From positions 9,159-41,936 of the forward strand of contig WHTT01000056.1 in the NCBI GenBank assembly GCA_009377605.1: a stretch of DNA of 32,778 nt, read 5' to 3'. The translations under genes and the position numbers were made by a program. Positions 15,043 through 22,622 of the stretch are shown here, one piece after another (position 1 is the stretch's first letter; the number at the start of each line of letters is the position of its first letter). Under the pieces are notes generated by a model, which was given only the letters and a program-made list of their open reading frames with translations, was not told where the DNA came from and did not search any database. The DNA is from Luteitalea sp. (GTDB taxonomy: Bacteria; Acidobacteriota; Vicinamibacteria; Vicinamibacterales; Vicinamibacteraceae).

Positions 15043-17148
15043 CTATCGCAGTCGTGCGCCGTGCCGGTCGCGAAGCGCCGCCACGATCGATTCCATGGCT
15101 TCCTGCACTTCGACGTCGATCAGCGTACGGTCCGGCGCGCGAAACGTGAGCCTGAGCGACAAGCTGACGAAGCCCTCGGGGATGCCACGGCCGTGGTACC
15201 GGTCGAACTCCTGCAGAGCGGCAAGCGTTGCCGGCGCGACGGAACGAATGGTGCCACGAACAGACGCCGCGGGCAAGTCCGCTGGAAGAAGCATCGACAA
15301 ATCGCGCACGACGGACGGGTGCCGCGGCAACGGCTCCACGCGGACGACCGGATTGGCGTCGACGCCCGCGCCCAGTTGGTCCAGGTCGAGCTCGGCCACG
15401 AAGACTGGCTCGGCGGCCGGAAGGTCACGCGCCTCTGCAATCGAAGACGTGAGCTGGCCGATGACGCCGATCGATGTCGCCTGGCTCGGCGCGCCACGGC
15501 CGTTAGAAGCGGCGCCGCGGCGCTGCATGACGATGCGAGCAGCATGACCGGAGACCAGGTAGGGGACGTCCGCCGGCTCGCATAGGAGATCGAACCCGAA
15601 CCTTGCGCCGAGCGCGGACGTAACGCCCATGAGATCGAACAGATCCGCCTCGCGACCGGAGCCGCTCCAGTGTGCCGGTGACGCCGCGCCTGTCCAGACC
15701 AAGCCGAGGCCGCGCGTTTCGCCCACGCTCGCGCTGAACCGGGCGCCAATCTCGAAGAGGCGCACGTCACGCCGTTCCCGCCGCCGGTTGTGTGAGACGG
15801 CATCCACCAAGCCGGGCAGCAGCGACGGCCGCATGATGGCGAAGTGCTCGGACAGCGGGTTCGCGAGCGGCACCAGCTCACCAGCGTCCGCAAACGCCAG
15901 TGCCGCCGCGCGCTCGACGAACGAGAACGTCACGCACTCGGCGAAGCCAGCCGCGAGCGCCAGGTCGCGCGCCACACGCTGACGCTCCAGTCGCGCATCT
16001 GGCGGCGCAGGCGGTCGGTGCAGCGTGGGGAACGTAGAGGGTAGACGATCGTACCCAACGGAGCGCGCGACCTCCTCTATCACATCGATCTCGCGCGTCA
16101 CGTCGGGCCGCCACGTCGGCACGGTGACCTGCCAGACAGCGTTGCCGGTAGGTTCCACGCCAAAGCCAAGGCCGCGGAGGATCCGCTCGACGTCACGCGC
16201 TTCCACCGCACCCGCTCCCACCTCGAGCCCCGTGACGACAGCAACACGCGCGAGCCGGAGCGGCACGACACGTGGCTCGGGCGTCGACGGCCAGACGTCG
16301 GCAATGCCAGGCCGCAGACGGCCGGCGCCAAGCTGTTGCAGGAGATCACATGCGCGGATCAACGCATCGAGCGGGGCATTCGGGTCTGCCCCACGCTCGA
16401 ACCGATACGACGCTTCTGTCGATAGTCCAAGGCGCTTGCTGGTGCGGCGAATGCTCAGCGGCTGGAAGTAGGCGCTCTCGAGCGCGATCACCTGCGTGCC
16501 AAGCGACACTTCGGAGTCCCGTCCCCCTATGACGCCGGCCACGGCCTGTGCGCGATCACGGTCCGCTATCACGAGCATCCGCTCGTCGAGCGTCCGGGGC
16601 TGGCCGTCCAGCGTTGTCACTTCTTCGCCGTTACGTGCCGGTCGAATACGGAGCTCGCCGCCAGTCAGCTTCTCGAAGGCGAAGGCGTGGAGCGGATGTC
16701 CCAGCTCCACCAGCACGTAGTTGGTGACGTCGACGATGTTGTTGATCGCGCGAATGCCGGCAGCGGCGAGCCGATCGACCAACCAGTCGGGTGAGGCCCC
16801 GACGTGCACGTCGACGAGCGCGCCCACGTACCGCGGGCAGAGTGGCGGGGCCTCGATGGTGATCGGCAGCGCTGGTGCGCCCTCCCGGGGGGCAGAGAGC
16901 TTGGGCAACCGAAGCGGAACGTCGTAGAGCACCGACACCTCACGCGCGATGCCAGCGACGCTCAGACAGTCTGGACGGTTGGCCGTAATCTCGAAGTCGA
17001 TGACGGCATCATCCGCTCGGGCCTGCTGCGGCGGCCACGGCTCGACCGACGCGACCTCGAAGCCACGCAGGTGCAGATCGGCGGCGAGACGCTCGATGGT
17101 CACCGGCACGTCGACCAGATCGCGAAGCCATGAGACGAGAATTCTCAC
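15043..17148 (-). CDS. pheT: phenylalanyl-tRNA synthetase beta subunit, lacking B2 domain
   Basis: The product is 701 aa from a GTG start that overlaps the pheS stop (GTGA). With PheS it forms the alpha2-beta2 enzyme that charges tRNA-Phe. The N-terminus MRILVSWLRDLVDVPVTIER leads straight into ADDAVIDFEITANRPDCLSV. In usual bacterial PheT a roughly 110-residue EMAP-like tRNA-binding domain sits between, so it is missing and the protein is about 100 residues short of the usual 800. B3/B4 (FEKLTGGELRIRP, GVIGGRDSEVSLGT), B5 and the core catalytic-like domain follow, and the C-terminus has the FDX-ACB fold (PRHPSVVRDLSML, RLTFRAPDRTLIDVEVQ). Confidence 0.95.
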   Translation of the reverse strand: MRILVSWLRDLVDVPVTIERLAADLHLRGFEVASVEPWPPQQARADDAVIDFEITANRPDCLSVAGIAREVSVLYDVPLRLPKLSAPREGAPALPITIEAPPLCPRYVGALVDVHVGASPDWLVDRLAAAGIRAINNIVDVTNYVLVELGHPLHAFAFEKLTGGELRIRPARNGEEVTTLDGQPRTLDERMLVIADRDRAQAVAGVIGGRDSEVSLGTQVIALESAYFQPLSIRRTSKRLGLSTEASYRFERGADPNAPLDALIRACDLLQQLGAGRLRPGIADVWPSTPEPRVVPLRLARVAVVTGLEVGAGAVEARDVERILRGLGFGVEPTGNAVWQVTVPTWRPDVTREIDVIEEVARSVGYDRLPSTFPTLHRPPAPPDARLERQRVARDLALAAGFAECVTFSFVERAAALAFADAGELVPLANPLSEHFAIMRPSLLPGLVDAVSHNRRRERRDVRLFEIGARFSASVGETRGLGLVWTGAASPAHWSGSGREADLFDLMGVTSALGARFGFDLLCEPADVPYLVSGHAARIVMQRRGAASNGRGAPSQATSIGVIGQLTSSIAEARDLPAAEPVFVAELDLDQLGAGVDANPVVRVEPLPRHPSVVRDLSMLLPADLPAASVRGTIRSVAPATLAALQEFDRYHGRGIPEGFVSLSLRLTFRAPDRTLIDVEVQEAMESIVAALRDRHGARLR

Positions 17149-18290
17149 GACGGAAACTGCTCCAGGAAGCGCAGGTCGTTCTCGTAGAACAAGCGGATGT
17201 CGTCAACGCCGTGCAAGAGCATCGCGATGCGCTCGATTCCTGCACCAAAGGCGAAGCCGGTATAGCGCTCGGGGTCGTAGCCGACCGCCTCGAAGACGGC
17301 CGGATGCACCATGCCGCTTCCGAGCACCTCGAGCCAGCCGGTCTGCTTGCATACGCCGCAGCCGGCGCCGCGGCACGTGCAGCCAATGAAGATGTCAGCG
17401 CTCGGCTCCGTATACGGAAAGAAGCTCGGGCGGAACGTCACGGGCCGCTCTTCACCAAAGAGCTGGCGGAGAAAGCCAGTGAGCGTGCCCTTGAGATCAC
17501 CCATCGTGACGCCCTCGCCCACGACGAGCCCCTCCACTTGGTGGAACATCGGCGTGTGCGTCACGTCGAGGCTGTCGCGCCGGTAGACGCGGCCGGGTGC
17601 GATGATCCGCACCGGCGGCTGGTGCGTCTCCATGTATCGAATCTGCATCGACGACGTGTGCGTGCGGAGCACCGTTGCCAGTTGGGACGTTCGGTGTTCG
17701 GGCGTAGAGGCCGCTGCCGGCCCCGCCCCCTTCGAACCTCGAACCTCGAACCTCGAACCTCGAACCTCCGTGTACGCGGCGCGATCGTCCCGACGATCGA
17801 GCGGCTGCGCGAGATACAGGGTGTCCTGCATGTCTCGCGCGGGATGCTCCGGCGGCATGTTGAGCGCTTCGAAGTTGTGGTAATCGTCCTCGGCTTCCGG
17901 ACCGTCGAGAATCTCGTAGCCCATGCGCGCGAAGATCCGCTCGATACGCTCGAGCAGTGAGCTGAGCGGGTGACGAGCGCCGCGAACGTGCAGACGGCCG
18001 GGGAGGGTGAGATCGAGCGCGGGCGCGGAAGGCTTGTCCGCTGACAGCGTGCGGCGGCGCTCGCCGAGCGTCGCGTCGATGTGTGCCTTGAGCTCGTTGG
18101 CCAGTCGTCCGAGCTCGCGGCGGTCGTCCGGCGGAGCGCCGGCAATCTCGCGCCACAGCGCTGTGACGAGGCCCTGTTTTCGCCCGAGGAATCGGTCGCG
18201 TAGCGCCTGGAGGTCTGCGATCGTCGCGGCGCGCGCCAACTGATCCGAGTACGTCGCCCGCAGGTGCTCGATCGCCGCCCGGTCCACCAT
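17145..18290 (-). CDS. pheS: phenylalanyl-tRNA synthetase alpha subunit, with repeat-derived insertion
   Basis: The product is 381 aa against a usual 330-350. Family features are the N-terminal coiled coil (LRATYSDQLARAATI), GRLHVRGARHPLSS, and class II motif 2 (RPSFFPYTEPSADIF). Later come CTCRGAGCGVCKQTGWLEVL, a Cys-rich loop that may bind zinc, and motif 3 FGAGIERIAMLLHGVDD. Residues about 160-203, just before VLRTHTSSMQIR, are extra; part is EVRGSRFEVRGSKGAGPAAA translated from five tandem CGAACCT units. The frame stays open, so the protein is probably active. It sits 6 bp after rplT and overlaps pheT by 4 bp. Confidence 0.94.
   Translation of the reverse strand: MVDRAAIEHLRATYSDQLARAATIADLQALRDRFLGRKQGLVTALWREIAGAPPDDRRELGRLANELKAHIDATLGERRRTLSADKPSAPALDLTLPGRLHVRGARHPLSSLLERIERIFARMGYEILDGPEAEDDYHNFEALNMPPEHPARDMQDTLYLAQPLDRRDDRAAYTEVRGSRFEVRGSKGAGPAAASTPEHRTSQLATVLRTHTSSMQIRYMETHQPPVRIIAPGRVYRRDSLDVTHTPMFHQVEGLVVGEGVTMGDLKGTLTGFLRQLFGEERPVTFRPSFFPYTEPSADIFIGCTCRGAGCGVCKQTGWLEVLGSGMVHPAVFEAVGYDPERYTGFAFGAGIERIAMLLHGVDDIRLFYENDLRFLEQFPS
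17733..17767. repeat. 7-bp tandem repeat inside pheS
   Basis: Five perfect CGAACCT units (AGGTTCG on the coding strand) lie within the open frame of pheS. A degenerate run of the same unit occurs between the Hsp20 genes at 31942-31975. The 35-bp run is not a multiple of three, so the flanks must compensate to keep the frame. Confidence 0.9.
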
Positions 18291-18296
18291 CGCGAC

Positions 18297-18668
18297 CTAC
18301 GCGGAAGCTTCTGGAGCCCGAGGCGCCTGTTTGGCGAGGCTTGCGACCGCGGCAAACGCCTGCGGATCCTTGACTGCCAAGTCGGCGAGCACCTTGCGGT
18401 CGAGCGGCACGTTGGCGGACTTGAGACCGGCGATGAGCTGGCCGTAGCTGAGACCGTTCTCGCGCGCCGCGGCGTTGATGCGGATCACCCAGAGTCGGCG
18501 GAAGTCTCGCTTCTTGCGGCGGCGTCCGATGTAGGCAAACCGTCCCGCTCGCTCAACCGCCTCCTTCGCGTATCGATAGAGGCGGCTTTTTCCGCCGAAG
18601 TACCCCTTGGCCAGCGACAGCGTCTTCTTTCGCGTCTGGCGCCGGTGTGAGCCTCGCTTTACTCGCAT
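18297..18668 (-). CDS. rplT: ribosomal protein L20
   Basis: The product is 123 aa, near the normal 117-120. The N-terminus [20 protein letters not shown] and [20 protein letters not shown] are diagnostic, followed by [21 protein letters not shown]20 binds 23S rRNA during large-subunit assembly and in E. coli represses its own rpmI-rplT mRNA. It is separated from rpmI by 123 bp, much of it a palindromic repeat, and from pheS by only 6 bp. The last ten residues ([11 protein letters not shown]) are a non-conserved tail. Confidence 0.98.
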   Translation of the reverse strand: MRVKRGSHRRQTRKKTLSLAKGYFGGKSRLYRYAKEAVERAGRFAYIGRRRKKRDFRRLWVIRINAAARENGLSYGQLIAGLKSANVPLDRKVLADLAVKDPQAFAAVASLAKQAPRAPEASA

Positions 18669-18697
18669 TGTCGTTCCTCGTGATGGCGATCAAAGCC

Positions 18698-18767
18698 GTA
18701 GCGCAGGCCTTTAGGCCTGCAGTGGCCTTGTCCGCGTGCTGCTGGCAGGCCTAAAGGCCTGCGCTAC
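18698..18767. repeat. inverted repeat between rpmI and rplT
   Basis: The 23-bp arm at 18698-18720 (beginning GTAGCGCAGGCCTTTAGGCC) has an exact reverse complement at 18745-18767, with a 24-bp loop. Each arm also holds the palindrome GCAGGCCTAAAGGCCTGC. A second copy with two arm mismatches lies at 21874-21953. Confidence 0.92.
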
Positions 18768-18791
18768 TACGGTCGCCTTTCAGACCCTCAT

Positions 18792-19007
18792 TTATTCGTA
18801 CGGCAACATGCGCTTGATGCGCGCGGCGTCAGACGGGGACACTTCGCGCGCGCCCCGCTGCTGCCGCTTCCGGTGCTGCGGCTTGCCGGTGAGGAGATGC
18901 CGATGGAACGCGGTGTTTCGCATGACCTTGCCGCGTGCCGATGTCTTGAATCGCTTGGCCGCCCCTCTGTGCGTCTTGAGCTTGGAGCGGCCCTTTGCCT
19001 TCTGCAT
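18792..19007 (-). CDS. rpmI: ribosomal protein L35
   Basis: The product is 71 aa. After MQKAKGRSKLKTHRGAAKRF come KTSARGKVMRNTAFHRHLL and RKRQQRGAREVSPSD, the standard L35 pattern of basic residues and the conserved HRGAAKRF. It sits between infC (36-bp gap) and rplT, as in most bacteria, and is translated as part of the infC-rpmI-rplT message. Confidence 0.96.
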   Translation of the reverse strand: MQKAKGRSKLKTHRGAAKRFKTSARGKVMRNTAFHRHLLTGKPQHRKRQQRGAREVSPSDAARIKRMLPYE

Positions 19008-19043
19008 GATCGCTCGTTCCTTCGCGTACGCGTTGGTGCGCGG

Positions 19044-19592
19044 TTATGACTCCGCCGACTTCCGCGCGGGAGCGCGCGGGCCGAGCAGCGCGTGCATCTG
19101 GTTGCCTTCCATCCGGGGCGCCGTCTCGATGACGGCAGTCTCGGCCAGCTCCTGAACCAGGCGCTCGAGGATTCGCCGGCCGATCTCGGGGTGGGCCATC
19201 TCCCGCCCGCGGAAGAAGATCGTGGCCTTGACCTTGTCGCCGTCGTGCAAGAAGCGCTCGACGTGCTTCTTCTTGAACTGATAGTCGTGCTCGCTCACCT
19301 TGGGACGGAACTTGATCTCCTTGATCTCGATCGTCTTCTGGTGTTGTCGCGCTTGGCGCTGTCGCTTCTGCTCGTTGTACTGATACTTGCCGTAATCGGT
19401 GATCCGGCAGACCGGTGGTGTGGCCGTCGCCGCGACCTCGACGAGGTCCAGCCCGCGCTGACGTGCAAGCGCGACGGCCTGTTGCGGCGGCATGATGCCG
19501 AGCTGCTGTCCATTCTCGTCAATGACGCGCACCTCACGTGTACGGATGCGCTCGTTTACCCTCGCGCGAGTGTCTCGCCGGGGTGCTCGCAT
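19044..19592 (-). CDS. infC: translation initiation factor IF-3
   Basis: The product is 182 aa. The N domain starts [20 protein letters not shown] and includes [15 protein letters not shown] and [18 protein letters not shown]; the C domain includes [18 protein letters not shown] and [20 protein letters not shown]-3 checks start codons and keeps free 30S subunits apart from 50S. The start is ATG ([10 protein letters not shown]), not the AUU used for autocontrol in E. coli, though an upstream non-standard start cannot be excluded. Place: after thrS with a 73-bp gap. Confidence 0.97.
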   Translation of the reverse strand: MRAPRRDTRARVNERIRTREVRVIDENGQQLGIMPPQQAVALARQRGLDLVEVAATATPPVCRITDYGKYQYNEQKRQRQARQHQKTIEIKEIKFRPKVSEHDYQFKKKHVERFLHDGDKVKATIFFRGREMAHPEIGRRILERLVQELAETAVIETAPRMEGNQMHALLGPRAPARKSAES

Positions 19593-19665
19593 ACCAGGCC
19601 TGAACGCGATGGCGCTTCCTCCTCGGTGACGGCCGTCCTATTTCAGCGGCCCGTTTGCGTCTCGA

Positions 19666-21615
19666 TCAGCTCTGCACACTCGACAGTATGCGCTGACCCT
19701 TACTGGCGCTCTCCTCCCGAAGCTGTCCGACGAGCTCGTCGACGGAAAAGCTGCCGAGATCACCCTCGCTGCGGCTGCGGACCGCCACGGTGCGCTCCGC
19801 CGCCTCCCGGTTGCCGACGACGAGCATGTACGGCACCTTCTGGAGCTGCGCCTCCCTGATCTTGTACCCGATCTTCTCGGTTCGATCGTCGAGGCCCGCG
19901 CGGAGCTCCGCCCGTTCGAGCGTTGCATGAACCTGCCGCGCGTACTCGACGTGCTTGTCCGAGATAGGTAACACCAGGACCTGTACCGGCGCAAGCCACA
20001 GCGGGAAGGCCCCCGCATAGTGCTCGATGAGCAGCGCGATGAAACGCTCGAAGCTCCCCACGATCGCACGGTGGATCACCGCGGGGCGGTGCTCGGCGTT
20101 GTCGGCGCCGATGTACTTCAAGTCGAACCGGCGCGGCATCTCGTAATCGAGCTGGATCGTGGCGCACTGCCATTTGCGGCCGATCGCATCGGTGACGTCG
20201 ACGTCGATCTTGGGGCCGTAGAAGGCACCCTCACCCGCCGCACGCGTGAAGGGCTGTCCGGCCGCATCGAGCGCGTGGGCGAGCTGCTCCTGGGCGCGGT
20301 CCCACGAGCCAGCCTCACCGAGGAAGTCTTCGGGCCGCGTCGACAGCTTGACCGCATAGCTCAAGCCGAAGTCGCCGTACACGCGCTGGATGAGCCGCAG
20401 CAGCCGCTCGATCTCCTCGCGAATCTGCTCCTCGGTCAGGAAGCAATGCGCATCGTCCTGAGAGAACTGTCGAACGCGTGTCAATCCCGAGAGCACACCG
20501 GACGCCTCCTTGCGGTGGAGCGGCGTCTGCTCGTAGAAGCGCAGCGGCAGATCGCGGTAGCTCCGTCCCTCGCTGGCGAACACCAGGAAGTGGCCGGGGC
20601 AGTTCATCGGCTTGACGCTCATCTGCTCCTCTTCGGCCTCGATGAGGAACATGTTGTCGCGATAGTGGTCCCAGTGGCCAGACGTTTCCCAGAGCGCCTT
20701 GTTGAAGATGAGCGGCGTCTTGATCTCGATATAGCCCTCAGGGACGAGCACCTCACGCATGTACGCGGCGAGCAGATTGTAGAGCGTCGTCCCTTTCGCC
20801 AGCCAAAAGGCGGCGCCCGGCGCCCACGGATGAGACGTGAACAGCCCGAGCTCCTTGCCTAGCTTGCGATGGTCTCGCTTCTTGGCCTCTTCGAGCCGAT
20901 GCAGATGCGCGTCGAGCGCCGCGCGTGACGGGAACGCCGTCCCAGAGATGCGCTGCATGGGCTGGTTGCGCGCATCGCCTTTCCAGTACGCGTTCGAGGT
21001 CGAGAGCAGCTTGAACGCCTCGAGCCGGCCGGTCGACGGGACGTGCGGGCCCACGCAGAAGTCGACGAACGTCTGACGATCCTTGATCGGGTAGCAGGAG
21101 ACCTCGCGTTGTCCGGCCGTCTTCTCCTCGATCAGCTCCATTTTCAGTGGCTCGCCGCGAGCTCGAAAGAAGTCGATGGCTTCCTGGCGCGGCCACATCT
21201 GTCGCTCGAACGCGAGATCCTGAGCCGCGAGCTCACGCATCTTCGTCTCGATGTCCGCGAGGTCGGCAGGCACGAACGGCCGCGACACGACGAAATCGTA
21301 GAAGAACCCTTCGTCGGTGGCCGGGCCGATCCCACACTGCGCTTCGGGAAAGAGCGCGGTCACCGCGGCTGCGAGCAGGTGCGCCGTGCTGTGCCGATAC
21401 ACCATCAGCGCTTCGGGCTGATCTGGCGTGATGAAGCGAACCGTCGCGTCGGCCTCGAGCGGATACGTCAGATCCACGAGGCGGTCGTCGACCGACGCGA
21501 CGAGGGCGTCGGCAGCCAGTCGCGGTGAAATCGTGGCGGCGAGGTCGTGCACAACAGTACCGGAGGGCACGCTGCGGACGGAGCCATCGGGAAGCGTGAC
21601 GGTGAGGTGAGCCAT
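19666..21615 (-). CDS. thrS: threonyl-tRNA synthetase
   Basis: The product is 649 aa, the full length. Domains in order: TGS (residues 1-62, VTLPDGSVRSVPSG); the editing domain with HSTAHLLA (His75, His79) and CVGPHVPSTG (Cys187, His191), which removes mischarged serine; the class II core with PMNCPGHFLVF (zinc ligand Cys339) and LTRVRQFSQDDAHCF; and the anticodon-binding domain (APVQVLVLPISDKHVEYA). All catalytic motifs are present. It heads the translation run on the minus strand. No T-box or other leader element was recognised in the 21616-21731 gap, which instead holds a palindromic repeat and the tRNA-Val 3' end. Confidence 0.98.
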   Translation of the reverse strand: MAHLTVTLPDGSVRSVPSGTVVHDLAATISPRLAADALVASVDDRLVDLTYPLEADATVRFITPDQPEALMVYRHSTAHLLAAAVTALFPEAQCGIGPATDEGFFYDFVVSRPFVPADLADIETKMRELAAQDLAFERQMWPRQEAIDFFRARGEPLKMELIEEKTAGQREVSCYPIKDRQTFVDFCVGPHVPSTGRLEAFKLLSTSNAYWKGDARNQPMQRISGTAFPSRAALDAHLHRLEEAKKRDHRKLGKELGLFTSHPWAPGAAFWLAKGTTLYNLLAAYMREVLVPEGYIEIKTPLIFNKALWETSGHWDHYRDNMFLIEAEEEQMSVKPMNCPGHFLVFASEGRSYRDLPLRFYEQTPLHRKEASGVLSGLTRVRQFSQDDAHCFLTEEQIREEIERLLRLIQRVYGDFGLSYAVKLSTRPEDFLGEAGSWDRAQEQLAHALDAAGQPFTRAAGEGAFYGPKIDVDVTDAIGRKWQCATIQLDYEMPRRFDLKYIGADNAEHRPAVIHRAIVGSFERFIALLIEHYAGAFPLWLAPVQVLVLPISDKHVEYARQVHATLERAELRAGLDDRTEKIGYKIREAQLQKVPYMLVVGNREAAERTVAVRSRSEGDLGSFSVDELVGQLREESASKGQRILSSVQS

Positions 21616-21653
21616 GCGGTATTACGCGCGCCAAGATTCCTAGGGGCCGACGA

Positions 21654-21711
21654 CGCGTTCGGCGAACGCGCCCTCCCATCGCCGTGGTAGGGACGCCTCG
21701 CCGAGGCGTCC
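21654..21711. repeat. GGACGCC palindromic repeat downstream of tRNA-Val
   Basis: Two hairpins: GCGTTC-ggc-GAACGC (21654-21668) and GGACGCCTCG/CGAGGCGTCC (21691-21711, one unpaired centre base). The joining CCCTCCCATCG resembles CCCTACCATCG in the copy at 23340-23416. It starts 20 bp from the tRNA-Val 3' end and may act as an RNA-stabilising or terminator-like hairpin, but has no U tract. Confidence 0.75.
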
Positions 21712-21731
21712 GCGCCTGAGTATCAATGGAT

Positions 21732-21807
21732 TGGTAGGCACGGGCGGACTCGAACCGCCGACCTCCTGCGTGTCAAGCAGGCGCTCTAACCACTGAGCTA
21801 CGCGCCT
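21732..21807 (-). tRNA. tRNA-Val (GAC)
   Basis: The 76-nt cloverleaf on the minus strand has acceptor AGGCGCG/CGTGCCT (one G-U), D arm GCTC-AGTGGTTA-GAGC, anticodon arm CCTGC-TTGACAC-GCAGG with anticodon GAC, variable AGGTC, T arm GGCGG-TTCGAGT-CCGCC, discriminator A and encoded CCA. It reads valine codons GUC and GUU. Confidence 0.97.
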
Positions 21808-21841
21808 ACAGCTTGGAGTACAAGCCCTTGCGCGACCGCTC

Positions 21842-21871
21842 ATGATAACAGCCGGCCGCGAGGCGCGTCAA
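21842..21871 (-). promoter_or_regulatory. predicted promoter of tRNA-Val
   Basis: On the minus strand TTGACG (21871-21866, 5/6) and TATCAT (21847-21842, 5/6) are 18 bp apart. The start would be near 21835, 28 nt before the mature tRNA 5' end. The -35 abuts the inverted repeat that starts at 21874. Confidence 0.7.
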
Positions 21872-21873
21872 TT

Positions 21874-21953
21874 GTAGCGCGGGCCTTTAGGCCTGCCTGC
21901 GGCCGCACCATTACCATGCCTGTCCGATGGGCAGGCCTGAAGGCCTGCGCTAC
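21874..21953. repeat. inverted repeat, second copy of the rpmI-rplT element
   Basis: The 23-bp arms 21874-21896 (beginning GTAGCGCGGGCCTTTAGGCC) and 21931-21953 pair with two mismatches around a 34-bp loop. They match the copy at 18698-18767 in arm but not in loop sequence. The remainder of the HU-to-tRNA gap (21954-22131) shows nothing recognisable. Confidence 0.9.
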
Positions 21954-22131
21954 GTACGGAGACACCTGGTTAAGCTCTCTGGGTGCTGGGTGACGTGGGG
22001 AGGTCGGCAGAACCGGTTGCAGGGGCGCTGCCCGGCGCAGGTCGTCACGGTGGGAGCCGGGAGCGGCGCACCGCCTCGCCGGCTTGGCTCTCGGCCCCAC
22101 CATCTCGTTCGTCAGAGGCGCGCGCGGAATG

Positions 22132-22404
22132 TCAGTTGATCGCCGACTTCAACGCCTTGCCAGGCGTGAACCGCACGACGCGCCGCTTTGGAATCTTGAT
22201 GGTTGCTCCGGTCTGGGGGTTGCGCGCGGTCCGCGCTTTGCGCTGAGCGGTCTTGAACGTGCCGAAGCCGACGAACGTCACCGCGGTACCCTTCTTCAGC
22301 GACTTCTTGAGGCCCTCGAAGAAGGAGTCAAGGGCCGCTGCCGCAGCGGTCTTCGTAATGCCAGTGTCCTTCGCAATCTTGGCGATCAGATCCTGCTTGT
22401 TCAT
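22132..22404 (-). CDS. HU-family DNA-binding protein
   Basis: The product is 90 aa, exactly the HU/IHF size. It starts MNKQDLIAKIAKDTGITKTA and has the signature VGFGTFKTAQRKARTARNPQ followed by TGATIKIPKRRVVRFTPGKA, including the Arg/Pro beta arms that bend DNA. It is probably the chromosomal HU homodimer; an IHF subunit is less likely as the arms match HU. A perfect AAGGAGG lies 4-10 bp before the ATG and a near-consensus promoter is at 22463-22491, so expression should be high. Confidence 0.96.
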   Translation of the reverse strand: MNKQDLIAKIAKDTGITKTAAAAALDSFFEGLKKSLKKGTAVTFVGFGTFKTAQRKARTARNPQTGATIKIPKRRVVRFTPGKALKSAIN

Positions 22405-22462
22405 GGAGCCTCCTTGCGGTTTGTCTCACGCGCGCACGGCGCCACCGCAGTCGTGTCCATCG

Positions 22463-22491
22463 CTTATACGCGAGCGATCTCGGGCTGTCAA
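22463..22491 (-). promoter_or_regulatory. predicted strong promoter of the HU gene
   Basis: On the minus strand a perfect TTGACA (22491-22486) and TATAAG (22468-22463, 5/6) are 17 bp apart. The start would be near 22456, giving a leader of about 50 nt that includes AAGGAGG. Confidence 0.8.
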
Positions 22492-22622
22492 GCAGGAATC
22501 AGTCGTGAGAGGCCGAAAAATCGCGACATTTTGCAGGTGCGTGCGCATCGCATGGCGTGTGGAGCGCACGCGCGCGACCAGCGGCGATGAGCCCTCGCGC
22601 TGCGTCCGAGTAAGATGAGGCA

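Noticed and set aside
21616-21731. T-box or other leader before thrS
   Set aside because: No specifier loop, T-box sequence or terminator is visible; the region holds a palindromic repeat and is directly downstream of a tRNA.
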